Assembly (NCBI GenBank): GCA_004369085.1 | Contig: ML210304.1 | Coordinates: 23,947 to 73,954, forward strand | Direction: 5' to 3' | DNA: 50,008 bases | Origin: Coprinopsis marcescibilis | Lineage: Eukaryota; Basidiomycota; Agaricomycetes; Agaricales; Psathyrellaceae | In this document: positions 1 through 10,237 of the stretch, in pieces | How positions within the stretch are numbered: position 1 is the stretch's first letter | How the letters are laid out: each line of letters opens with the position of its first letter | Translations under genes and position numbers: made by a program | Notes under the pieces: model-generated | What the model saw: only the letters and a program-made list of their open reading frames with translations | Databases searched by the model: none | What the model was told of the DNA's origin: nothing

Positions 1-294
1 TCCATGTAATAGTAACTCTTGTGCTAAGTCACTATTATCAATGTTGGTTTTTAATTCAGAGTGCGTAACTTCAACTTGTATGGATGACAATGATCAACAA
101 TAGTTCTCTTACTATGTTCCTTCATTCTGGTGGTGTTAGTTGACAACCTCCGTTCTAAGTCTCAACCCTTGGTGCCCATTTGTACTGGGGTAGTGGCATT
201 TGTTTAGAATATACCCGTCGTAGTCTATACAATGGGTTTCACATTTTTGAGCTGAGTACAACTAGTAAAATATACTTTATGCAATTTTTAGGGG

Positions 295-1400
295 TCCCAC
301 ACATACAGGGCACATCAGCGGCACTGGCAATAACAGGGGCACTGAAAGGCACAGCCACCGATGCACTTGACGCCCATGCCAACCTCGACCCAGTACAAGT
401 CCTAATGACAACAGCGTGCAGACAAGCATACAACAGAATGTGTACACTGCCTGAAGATCACCCAATCAACCCGATAATGAAGCAGCAGTTCAGAGTCAAG
501 GACAGCAAACAACCACACACAGGGCCCATCACCAAACTAGCAAAGATATTCAACACTAACCCCAACACAGTAGAGAAGATAGGCCTGAAGACACGAAGAG
601 CTGACTATACACCCTGCTTCAACATCACCATCACCAAAACAAGAGATGAATTGATCAAGGCAGAAGCAGAAGACAGATCAACCATACAAATATACACAGA
701 CAGATCAGGGTACAAGGGAGGTATTGGAGCTGCAGTGGTGTTGTACAAAGGGAACAACCTGCAACCATCAAAAGTGTTGAGATACCACCTGGGTAAGGAG
801 GACTCACACTCCACGCACAAAGCGGAGGCAGTGGGCACAGTGATGGCCACCTATATGGCAGTACTAACAGGAGCGAGTGCGATGGAAGGAGGGGAAAAAC
901 TGACACTATACATAGACTGCCAAAGCGTGATCCAGAGTCTAGAGTCCACAAAACCAGGGCCAGCACAATACTTACTGAATAAATTTCACAGGATCATGGA
1001 CACCGCATGCAACAAGGGCCCCAGAGAGAAGAAAATGGAAATCCAGTGGATATCAGCACATAGCAAGGTAGAAGGAAATGAATGCATTGATAGGGAGGCA
1101 AAACTCACAGCCAAAGGAATCCATAACAACACCCCGGCCCTCTTGCGACCCCGAATCCTAAGGCAGGCTCTCCTGACTTCCAAATCAAAGATAAAACAGG
1201 CAGCAAAAGAGAGCGCAAGAAGGCAAGCAAGGAAGCATGGGAAGCGTCACCAAGAAGGAGCGGAATCGCTAAATTTGATAAGTCATACCCTTTCAAAGTG
1301 TTTCACAAGCAGACAGACACAATGGCCAGAGGCCAAACCTCACTTCTTGTACAGATCTGAACAGGGCACATACCGACGAATGTACTACACTTATCACTGA
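295..1400 (+). pseudogene. LINE reverse transcriptase C-terminal part with RNase H domain
   Basis: The open frame runs from 180 to 1400 (406 codons), but recognisable similarity starts at about 295. An alanine/threonine-rich stretch typical of fungal LINE proteins upstream of RNase H comes first. The RNase H core then shows the acidic set D174, E216, D246 and D304 with H294 just before the last aspartate (numbered from the codon at 180). The usual TDGSG at the first aspartate reads TDRSG. After about 1325 the frame departs from the family: a conserved arginine codon position is a TGA in one frame, and the open frame ends in nonsense at 1400. The knuckle that should follow lies at 2395. It would degrade the RNA strand during retrotransposition, but this copy is broken. 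Confidence 0.75.
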
Positions 1401-1404
1401 GCCA

Positions 1405-2028
1405 CAGCTCTACATACTGTGTACATACAGTCTACATGAAGTCTACATGAAGTCTACATGTAAAGTATACATAAAGTATACATAAAGTTTATGTATTGTG
1501 TACATACAGTGTACGTACACTTTATATAATCTCTATGTACACTCTACATAATCTCTACATATACTACATGTAAACTCTACATACACTACATGTGACCTCT
1601 ATATACACTACACATAAACTCTATATATATATATACCGTTTGTATCAGACTTGTGTATACAAAATACTTTGTCACTGTAGCTTTATATATTGGTTTCCAT
1701 TTGACAATTTTAATGTCTCATATAAATAACTAATGTACAACTTATAAATGACTTCTTTTCCCTTTAATCTTAACTTCAATCTTCATCATCTGTACCACTC
1801 TCCTCAGCTTCATCAACCTCATCCTCCCTACTAGCCTCCATGTTACCTACACCATTTTGCCAGCTGTGCTCCCTGTAGCCTCAACTTCAATTCCCATACA
1901 TGCCACTTTTTTTTCTTTAATTTGCAACATGTATTTGCCAACAAGGGAACCCTTTTTGACTATTTTTTTGCAGTCATTTATAAATAGGTACATACAGTGT
2001 ACATACATGGTGCACATAGTATCTGTAT
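1405..2028. repeat. AT-rich degenerate minisatellite and remnant inside the LINE
   Basis: From 1405 to about 1645 the sequence is built of degenerate 10-11 bp units around GTCTACATGAA, GTATACATAAA and ACTCTACAT. From about 1680 to 1980 the repeat gives way to unique AT-rich sequence. On the minus strand this has a short frame ending in an acidic tail (about 1855-1785), resembling the C-terminal end of a transposase-like protein. That is only a suggestion. From about 1985 the GTACAT repeat resumes and passes into the regular 22-bp array. Confidence 0.5.
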
Positions 2029-2226
2029 ACAGGGCATATAGTGTACGTACATGGGACATACAGTATACATATACAGGTTATATAGTATATATATACAGGT
2101 CATACAGTCTATGTACACGGGTCATATAGTATATATACACAGGTCATACAGTCTATGTACACAGGTCATAGAGTATACGTGCACAGGTCATACAGTCTAC
2201 ATACACGGGTCATCCAGTCTACATAG
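2029..2226. repeat. 22-bp tandem minisatellite, nine units
   Basis: Nine consecutive 22-bp units start at 2029, 2051, 2073, 2095, 2117, 2139, 2161, 2183 and 2205. Each is a variant of ACAGGTCATACAGTCTATGT plus AC. Several units alternate between a CAGTCTATGTAC form and a TAGTATATATAC form, suggesting a 44-bp higher-order unit. The array sits inside the LINE, between its RNase H and knuckle coding parts. Confidence 0.9.
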
Positions 2227-2394
2227 AGGACACATACACTTTTCATAATGTGTACATAACGTGCACATGTTGTGTACATGTTGTATACATATGGTGTACA
2301 TGTAGTGCACGTACTGTCTATATAGAGCCGTGGGTCAGTGTAAAGTACTCCGAATGTATACCTCCGAAAGAGAAAACCAGAAGCAACGTAAAGA

Positions 2395-2640
2395 TGCAAG
2401 AAATGCACAGGCAGACACAAAGAGACAATCAACCACATCCTGAAGGAATGCAGAGCATACATAGGGCCAAGGAAAGACCTATAGAAGGCACTCAAGGAGG
2501 ACATGAACGACCCTAGGAAAGCACTAGGTGACCCAGAGAAGGCAAGAGAAATAGTCACATTCCTGGAGGAAACGCAAAGATTCAAGAAGCAAAGCCAAAG
2601 CAAAAACCTAAGGTCAAGAATCAACCTCATGGGAGACTGA
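2395..2640 (+). pseudogene. LINE C-terminal zinc-knuckle tail
   Basis: The frame from 2395 to the TGA at 2638-2640 gives a C-x2-C, H, C arrangement followed by a charged helix, as at the end of fungal LINE proteins after RNase H. An in-frame TAG interrupts it near 2470 (after a Pro-Arg-Lys-Asp-Leu stretch). It belongs to the same element as the RNase H segment 1 kb upstream. The region 2641-3035 that follows is its 3' untranslated part and carries no open frame of note. Confidence 0.7.
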
Positions 2641-3059
2641 TGATCCCAAAGAGTGGTCTTATAAAAACCCCAAAAACTACATACCAACCCTCATATCAAA
2701 CCAGCACCTGCTCAGCGACCACTCGCATCTGAATCGCAGCACACACACCCGACTAGGCAGCATGGTTCAGGCCGGGTGCCTACTAGCCAACAAGGTGCAC
2801 TCAGAACAGTGCACAAGAGTAGAAAGACGTCTCAACAACCCAACCAACTGAGGACAAGAAATGGGGACCAGAAAACGAGTGCTCTCACTTGGATACAGGG
2901 GGGAGCGATTGCCCAGGGCGAGCCATCCTGTAGGTAGATGGTACCACAAAAACAGAAATGGCATTGGGGCCAGGAGTTGTAGCATACACAAGTGATGTCT
3001 ATAATGGTACAACCAGCGGACAATAAACCTAAATCAAAAAAAAAAAAATCCCAATCCGG

Positions 3060-4420
3060 CAATTTGAGCTTGCTACATTGTAAGATGCCGGTGTCTTCAG
3101 TGCAAAAGGCTCTAGTTAAGAGCCACAAGAATCTCCACCAGTTAGCTTCCGTTCAATCCAGTCATCCCTCATGCAGCACTATGCAATCAATGAACACTAC
3201 AGCTGTGACACGGCAGGTAGATACAACAAACCTTTGCTAACCAATGTCAATCACAAGCTGACCAAAGAATACTTAGTGGTGTCTTTGAAGGCTGTTATCA
3301 AAGAGATTAATGCAGATGACAGCCAAACAGATAGCATTCTTCCAAAGTATTACCGCTGTCAAAGTACATGAGCAAGCTTCATATATGAGGCATGCTGAAC
3401 CAACTGTCTACTCAGTGGAACGAGATTCACTTTCAGCAGTTTACCAACCCAAATATCTGGCGTTTCTGCAAGGACTCCGAGAATAACAGCAAAATGGAAG
3501 TCCAGTTTTGCATTCAAGGTATTCTATTCAACAAAGAGCTTCCTCCTATTTCTCCAAATAGGTATGTTACTATGCTGGTACATACTGTAAGCTATTGTAT
3601 CACTAATGATGACTTTGACTTTAAGCACTTCCATCAACAAGAGGGCAAGATGCTACTTACACCAGCACATAAGCCTGTCTGGACATATTCAACAAACAGG
3701 TAGAGGCTATCAAGTCAGCTTATATGAGGATTGCAAGCCATTTCCCAGATGGATATGTCGAATTTTGGTTGCTGACACTCATCGAGGATCAACCAGGCCT
3801 TGATGCCCCTACTCGCTACTTCACTCACAAGAGTGCTTGTCCCGGAGTGCAATCCCTTCTGTTCAGGGATTTCGATGACCCTAATGGAGTGTTAGAGGCC
3901 TTGAGAGAGGGCAAGTTCATCCATGGATACAACAACTATGTGGAGTATTTTGAAAGAATCACAGATAGCATCAGGGCTCATCAGTAAGTGGGCATCAGTT
4001 TGCTAGATGCATTCCTCTCACATTGTATTCAAGGTACTGCACTGTGTTTCCTACTGCTTTCAAGATTGGAGATGTAGTTGAAGCAGTAATTGCTATTGGG
4101 TGCGCTGCAGTTCAGAACAAGACTCTCAAGATGCTTGTAACCCTTCGAGCACTTACATTGATTGACCACACTGAACGGGATGTAAGTGCAACTTCTGTGG
4201 CTCAAGATATATTATACAGTGCTAACTATTGGTTGATCATGATTCATATAGCGTGCAGCCATATTGTGCATGCGCCAAAGGTATACTGGAAGTAAAGCTT
4301 CTGCTGCTGGAATGACTCTGAGGTGCAAGTCTCCATATGGTACTGAACCTGAGATTGGAAACACTGAAAGTGCAGTTTCTTGGATGTAAATCGATTAGGA
4401 CATAAAGAAGTCAAAGCAAA
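3060..4420 (+). pseudogene. Relic of a repeated Agaricomycete protein family
   Basis: Plus-strand open segments at 3392-3703, 3724-3987 and 4023-4295 line up as parts of one coding region broken by stops and frame changes. The piece at 4060-4170 reads GDVVEA followed by a hydrophobic stretch and LRALTLID. I recognise this from a large multi-copy family of hypothetical proteins in Agaricomycete genomes whose function is unknown. Downstream (to about 4390) a basic tail resembles the end of that family. GT..AG candidates (for example GTATGT at 3561) could splice some pieces, but I could not build an uninterrupted chain. Most likely a dead copy or repeat-borne gene. Confidence 0.4.
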
Positions 4421-4704
4421 TACCTGTAGTAGTAACTTGAAAGATTTACAATAGCTGTATGATAGGAAGTCTTGAATTGTACTGCACTCAGCTAGTAAAT
4501 TGATTAAAATGTAATGAAGTCAAATGGCAGATACCTGTCGCATGCAAGTAGGATCACAGCCACAAATCACCACTTTGCATCAGCGAGGCTGCCAGTGGCC
4601 TCCGTGAATGTACACAGACATTGATGAAGGCCATGTACATTCAAAACGGCCAAGTCAGCAGACACAATGGCACAAATAGTAAGTGTTGGAATTATATTCA
4701 ACTC

Positions 4705-5005
4705 GGCTATCAAAGTAAGTGCACAGGCAAGTTGCAGTGTTTCAGGGTACTGGTCAGGTACAGAGTACTGTCTAATTAAGTTAATTACAGAGAATGGAGA
4801 GGTACTTAAAATCACCTGGCAAGGAGCTTGGATTACCAAAAGCCAAGTAATCAATTAATGAGACAATTACTTGGCTCTTGGTAATCCAAGCTCCTTGCTG
4901 GGCGATTTTAAGTACCTCTCCATTCTCTGTAATTGACTTAATTAGACAGTAATTTGTACCTGACCAGTACCCTGAAACACTGCAACTCACCTTACTTTGA
5001 TAGCC
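4705..5005. repeat. Long near-perfect inverted repeat (fold-back)
   Basis: The left arm at 4705-4851 (147 nt) is the reverse complement of the right arm at 4866-5005 (140 nt), with only scattered mismatches and one small indel. The loop is 14 nt (4852-4865). The arms begin with GGCTATCAAAGTAAG and meet at AGCCAAGTAAT. Both arms stay open in the same frame when read inward, so the duplicated piece may once have been coding. A transcript across it would form a hairpin of about 140 bp. No clear target-site duplication flanks it, so a simple MITE is not proven. Confidence 0.9.
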
Positions 5006-5199
5006 AACAACTCCATATAGTAATTTCAAAACTTTCCTATTACAATCTATGAGAATCATTGGGAACAGCAATGAAAGGCCTCATATTGAAGAGCTGAAGT
5101 TCCCATCCACTGCACACTGTCATCTATTCCAAGTCTACTCTATCTACCAGAACCAGTTTCTTACCAATGGCTCAACAACCAGTGTCAATGTCCTGGTAC

Positions 5200-6460
5200 C
5201 AACACAAAGTACCTCAATATCCCCATGTTCACTTCCACCAAGGAGGGTGCTTAAAGTGTGAAGCATTACATGGAAAGTGTGCGGTTTGTGGAAACATTCA
5301 TGGCAAGTATTAAAATGCAGCCAGAGAAAAATAACTAATCAATTAACAGTAAAGATACAAGAGTCACTGTTTGTGACAGGAGTTTCTCAGGACATACTCT
5401 GGGAGATGCTCAAATACATGCAGCCAATCGATATTGCTTCACTTGCAATTACATCAAGACACTTCCAAACCACATCCACAACATGGAATGCCCACAACCT
5501 AGTGACCCATCAGGGCATCTCCAACTACAATTGCTTCTCCGACTGTTTGATCCACAATTGCGCTTTAATCGGAGGGCCATGCATCATGGCTTCTTGGTAC
5601 CCCAGCACCCTGGATAGTTCACACCTTGAAATATACTGCACCTCCATCCCAACCTTCCATGATAACATCCTTTTGTATCTGCAAACAACAGAAGGCTTTC
5701 ACATCATGCACACTGCTGTTTGGGACTCTGCCACCACCAGCTCAAGGAAGTTTGCATTCATATATCCGGAGTTCAGCAAGACAGTCAAAGCAGTGCACAC
5801 ACTTACAAAGAAGAAGATCCGAGAGTCAGGCCACAGCAAAGGCAAATACCAGGGCATGGTGATCACTTCTATGTTTTGGTCCACAGCATTACCTCCTATC
5901 CTTGAGCTACCGAACACAATGTTCATGACATACTTCACAGGGAAAGAGCTATGCACCCTCTATCCACTTCATACCCTTTGTGGTGATGGTATTATGAACT
6001 TCGATGGACCTGTTAACACTCATAGCATTCCAGCTACTCAATGACTTGCAGAACAGCAATTCCACATGCATGGAGGTGAAGACCACAGTCATCAATGTGC
6101 AATGTGGGCATCGATCCAATATTCGATGCATGCACTCCATTCGTAACTTGCTGGACAGCAAGTACCATCACACATTGCTTCTCATGCCTGGGAAAGATGC
6201 AGGAAACGTAAGGTGCAGAGGATACAATGGCAGGAGAACTCTGGTGCTATGGCAACTGCCCTGCGGAGCACGATGCAACGATGTCCCAGAGCCCTTTCAA
6301 ATTGAAGGAACATATGCTTTGTACGCATCACAAACCACTATAATTAGTAAGTTATCCCGTGCATTTAATCTTAGACATTCACTGATAGCATCAACAAAAC
6401 AGTGGATTCAGATTGCTATTGAATATCTAAATTACACAGGCATTCACATTTGTTACTAGC
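5200..6460 (+). pseudogene. F-box-type repeated family protein (probable relic)
   Basis: A cysteine pair followed by CGNIHGK (about 5245-5310) precedes an open frame at 5277-6044. That frame contains an F-box-like segment (roughly residues 35-65: Leu-Trp-Glu-Met, two hydrophobic turns, an Ile-Ala-Ser-Leu-Ala core). It continues with a Leu-Glu-Ile-Tyr-Cys segment and a Tyr-Pro-Leu-His motif. The order matches a large Agaricomycete family of F-box hypotheticals that carry a DLYVP-like segment after the F-box. A last piece at 6004-6459 overlaps in another frame. F-box proteins recruit substrates to SCF ubiquitin ligases, but the role of this expanded family is unknown. Breaks between pieces suggest decay, though introns I could not place are possible. 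Confidence 0.45.
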
Positions 6461-6689
6461 AATAGCCGTACAATATACACAATGTACATATGCACAAAAT
6501 TCAAAGTGTACTAACAGATACAAAGGCGCTGAGCAGTGAGAGCAGTGAATCTGATCTGAAAGGGTAAAGATGAGAACAATCAATGTAGAGGACAAAAGGT
6601 GGATTGATTCCAAGAAAGGTGAGCTTTGAATAAGGGGATGAGAACAATGGCAAAAATGTCGCTCAAAAACCCTCTGACAGTCGGTCTCA

Positions 6690-7081
6690 ATCTTGATAGG
6701 ATACCCCCGCACTTCTAACCAAACACTGCTATGTACAGCTGTGACTGTGACACTCCTGATTTTCCTGGTATGCTTGCAAGTGCCCTTGTATGGAATCATG
6801 TCCAGCAACTCGTCCAACCTGCTCTACTGGATGTGTCATCCTCAGTTCCAGCAGAAGAACTCTCATGGAGCTTGGTATCACCCCCCATCTATACCTCTGG
6901 AATGATCATGCAACTGCTTGCTGGTGCCAACCTTATTGACATTGACTTTCAGCGCAGGCCAGAAATTGTTTGCTTTGAATATCATGCTCAGCCAGGCAAC
7001 TTTGTCTACGTGTTAACCAACCTGTATGAACTTGGAGCTGCAAGGGATATCGAGCTGATGTGCTGCACCTTTGACAGATGA
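6690..7081 (+). pseudogene. Unrecognised coding remnant
   Basis: The frame 6731-7081 (116 codons) has protein-like composition with no low complexity, and ends in TGA. It has no family I recognise. Between 6470 and 6690 I see no coding signal. Its position just after the F-box relic and before the tandem array suggests it is another decayed repeat-family piece. Confidence 0.25.
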
Positions 7082-7213
7082 TACCCCGCTCATTGACTGG
7101 GCAAAGCAGTTGGCAAATTCCATCAGAAGGGCTTCTGGTTGAATGGGTACGATCATGCAGAGGTCAGAGTTCCAACTCCCCATTACCCCACTGCACTTTA
7201 TATCATAACCTTG

Positions 7214-7828
7214 TCCGACTAATATAATTCAGGACAATTTGGATACTACTCATAGGCCTCTATTCAGAATACCAGTTAGAATCTTTTAGGATTAGGTGCC
7301 TCTTTGCCAAGTTACCAACAGGTCATTTCTCGCTATATATTTCTTGCTTGGTAATAGTGCCCACTAGAACATGCACTACCCTGCTACCAGTGTCCGACTA
7401 TTGTAGTTTGGAGTAATTTGGATACTATTAATGGGTAGACATCTATTAATCAAGTTATTTCTTCTTAGTATTAGATGCCTGTTACATTATGCGTTCACCA
7501 CACTTGAGTGGTACAAGGAGGAGCACTGCACTACACATGAGGCCCCAAATGTTGCAAAACCACACAACTCCGACTAATGTCTTCTGGGGGGTATTTACAC
7601 TTATGAGTACTATCTAAGCCTATATTAGCACCTCAAATCTCTTAGAATTAAATGCCTATATGCCAATGGACATGCCAATCCCACTTGCTATGATGTGGCT
7701 ATGCTGGGATGCTGCCCACTGGGGCAGGCAACGGTCCAAGCCTGACGAATGCTATATAGAAAAATTTACATTCTTGAGAGCTATACAGATATATATATCA
7801 AGCTATCATCTCTTAGTATTAGATGCCT
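7214..7828. repeat. Degenerate ~177-bp tandem repeat, four units
   Basis: The box TCCGACT recurs at 7214, 7393 and 7569, with a decayed form at about 7741. A second box, TTAG-ATTAGATGCCT in variants, ends at about 7302, 7480, 7657 and 7828. Spacings are about 179, 177 and 172 bp, so the stretch is a four-unit tandem array with strong divergence. No convincing coding frame crosses it. An AT-rich tail of AATAATAATAATG follows at about 7945. Confidence 0.75.
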
Positions 7829-8008
7829 GTCCTGAAATCTGGAATTTGTTTGGCAGAGCAGGACTGAGCAAGCAGCAAGCGCCAAATGGGGTACTCATCA
7901 GTACAGCCATTATGTTATACGGCTCACCACATATGTAGAGAGTTTGAATAATAATAATGAAAAATAAATAAATGAATTTTGTGAGTTACACTGGACTATT
8001 ATGGACTA

Positions 8009-8769
8009 TTACATGAGTGATTTGCGAGTTTGGACTTGCTTGGAAGGGAGAGAATCAACATTCTCTTTGTTAGAAAGAGCAATCCTTGTGTCAGATGTAA
8101 GCCTCTTTCGCTTTACACAGATAGGGACAGTATTGGTATCTGCCTCATTGCTTCCCATAGTCTGGCTGGAAGAGGGGAAGGGGGGGGCACAATGGGAGGA
8201 GTTCGGGGTGGGTGCGGGAGAATATGAAATGTCATTGCTGGATGGGAACAATTTGAATGGGATTGAGGACTGAGCCTTCAGGACCTTCTGATCCCACAAG
8301 CTTTGTTGCTTCTCTGAAAGAGGAAGACGAAGCTTGACACTGACCGCACTGTCAAGGCTGCTGCCAGTTAGACCAGTCTTCTTCAGCTTGTTCCAAAGAT
8401 CTCTATCTCTTGCCAATCATGTCTCCAAGATAGTAATGTGTTGGACATCTACCAATGAGAGAATGGGGTCAGCTATCCCTTTCACAAGGATACTAATAGA
8501 TAATCAGTCAGCCATGCACATGGAGCGATTTGAATGTTGGAATAAACATACAGTTTGCTTATCTTGCCATATTTGTACACAATGCCATTGCCACAGTACT
8601 CCAAGGGACCATTGGCAATGCTATCCTTGTGGACCTGCAACTCAAAGCTCTCCATTGAGGAGTCAACTCTGTGGAGACCCCAAGGGTTGTTGTCACTTTC
8701 ACTAGCATTGCCATTAAGGTCACTATCACTACTAGCAGAAACGTTGTAGAGATTGGGACTTGGCTGCAA
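8009..8769 (-). CDS. Hypothetical protein, two or more exons (partial)
   Basis: On the minus strand an exon from about 8769 to 8552 and a second from 8408 to 8009 can be joined in frame. The intron would run from GTATGT at 8551 to an AAG acceptor at 8409 (143 nt). The protein is Ser/Asn-rich at the N side and has a Lys-rich linker with an Arg-Lys-Arg-Leu stretch near the C end. I recognise no domain. Upstream open sequence to 8837 suggests another 5' exon, so the start is not fixed. It sits between two repeat-rich stretches and may be a repeat-family relic. Confidence 0.3.
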
Positions 8770-9079
8770 GCAGCCAAGCCCATCTCCGTTTCCTCATCTT
8801 GATACTTTGCGCACCCATCAGTGCCAATATGGTGCAAACATTTAGGCGCTTGATCACGTGTTCACCGAAACTTCGAGATTCCTGCCCTTTACAAGCACCC
8901 AAATCCCCTTTCGAGCCATATCTCTGCCCCAAAACACCTCAACTCCACTCTTTCAATCATCGGGCACCATCTTTGGACTTCATCTCGCTTCCGAGCACCC
9001 AACAAAGCCCAGAATTGGCTTAGTGCGTGGGAAACCGACCCTGAAGACCCAAAATACTCGACATACAGCAAAGATTTAA

Positions 9080-9700
9080 CTTATAAATTTATTCCACATC
9101 ACATCTACACCCGTATGTAGCATTCCATGTCACACATACGAATATTCTAGAGCTTCTTGGCTCGATATTTCCCCATTTATCTTTATTTATTTATCTATTT
9201 ATCTATTTACCAAGTAGTCTAGAAAACTATAAGTATCTAGACAGAGCGACCCTCTAGGGACAGCTCTAGCTCACCCCAGATCTTACCTACTACCTCTCAA
9301 TCCAATCCTTTCTCTTCTCAAGCCACTGTGCTTTCGCTGATCGGTTCCAGCCAGCAGAACCGACCCCAACTCTTCTCCAACTCCAAGCTCAAGCTCAAGA
9401 CTTACCTGCAAGTGGTCTGACTTGTGCCTAAAGCCAGTCAAGCGCCCTCCATCACACGAAGAACCTCTCTTCAATGTGATAATATGAATGCCAGAATAGC
9501 AATTGGGTTCATAATCACCAATTTTGAACATAAAAAGCTTACCAGGGAGGTGGAATCAGTGACCATAGTGCAATGGTTTGTGACCCCTTATATGCATAAG
9601 TTTCAAGAACCTGTTTGCCACCAGTCTGCGACAGATCCGCAAAAAGATGATCCCTGTAGATACCAGGCTTGAGATGTGTAGGTGCATTGAGAGTCCCTAT
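9080..9700. other. Non-coding stretch with TTTA/TCTA low-complexity run
   Basis: Around 9171-9212 the sequence is a run of TTTATTTATCTATTTA-like tetranucleotides. On either side I see no open frame with protein-like composition, apart from a short plus frame at 9424-9672 that matches nothing I know. Confidence 0.5.
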
Positions 9701-9710
9701 TGCTCATAAG

Positions 9711-10237
9711 TCACAGTAGAGGACAACTGGAATCTGGAATGGAATGACTCTCACCTAGTTCTGAATAGTCGTGGGTTAGTGGATCCATGCATGTTGGCTC
9801 TGGAAGTCCATGAAGTTGGGCAACGTCTGCCCATTCATTTCCAAACATTAGATGCCCAGTCTGAATGATGGCTTCGCCTGTAAGAACAGTCTTGAGATGC
9901 GCTGGCTCCCATAGATCCCATGGACCATTGATAGCACCACCCTCAGCTGCCACTGCCTGTTGAGAAATCAATATATACATGATATACATGTAAGGTGTAA
10001 GAAATGTGCATCAGAACCGCCATAGAGCTGACATACCATGTGCTCATCAACCAATTCTGAAATCCAACGTCCCACCTTGACCCGCTCTTTGCCCCAAATA
10101 TGAAGCCACTCTCTCCCATAGTGCTTCCATTGATCCATACTTGGTGCAAGAACACCACCATGGAATGCAGGATGCAAGAGAGCTCTGCAGGTAAATGGCG
10201 AGTGGACAAGGCCATCTTGACAGCCCACTTCCAACAT
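9711..10237 (-). pseudogene. Unrecognised two-exon gene fragment
   Basis: On the minus strand a segment ending at 10037 (Asp-Glu-His-Met) joins in frame across an 80-nt intron (10036-9957, GTATGT..CAACAG) to an exon at 9956-9711 ending in a stop. The joined sequence is rich in Trp and Gly and looks like real protein. I do not recognise the family. At its 5' end the frame runs into the plus-strand relic that starts near 10180, so this gene was probably truncated there. Confidence 0.4.

Larger units (their letters stand above)
295..3048 (+). mobile_element. 5'-truncated LINE (Tad-like non-LTR retrotransposon)
   Basis: Three pieces in the right order mark the 3' half of a LINE: an RNase H-bearing segment (about 295-1400), a CCHC knuckle tail ending in TGA at 2638-2640, and a 3' untranslated stretch ending in AATAAA-like sequence and 13 A's at 3036-3048. 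The endonuclease and reverse transcriptase parts are missing. Left of about 295 the sequence turns AT-rich without homology, as expected of 5' truncation during target-primed insertion. Between the RNase H and the knuckle the element is interrupted by about 0.95 kb of AT-rich repeat sequence. Both coding parts carry stops or frame changes, so this copy is dead. The clade assignment rests on the architecture and the alanine-rich region before RNase H. Confidence 0.75.

Noticed and set aside
1405..2330. CRISPR-like array
   Set aside because: The units are directly adjacent 22-mers without unique spacers, in a eukaryotic setting; this is a minisatellite.
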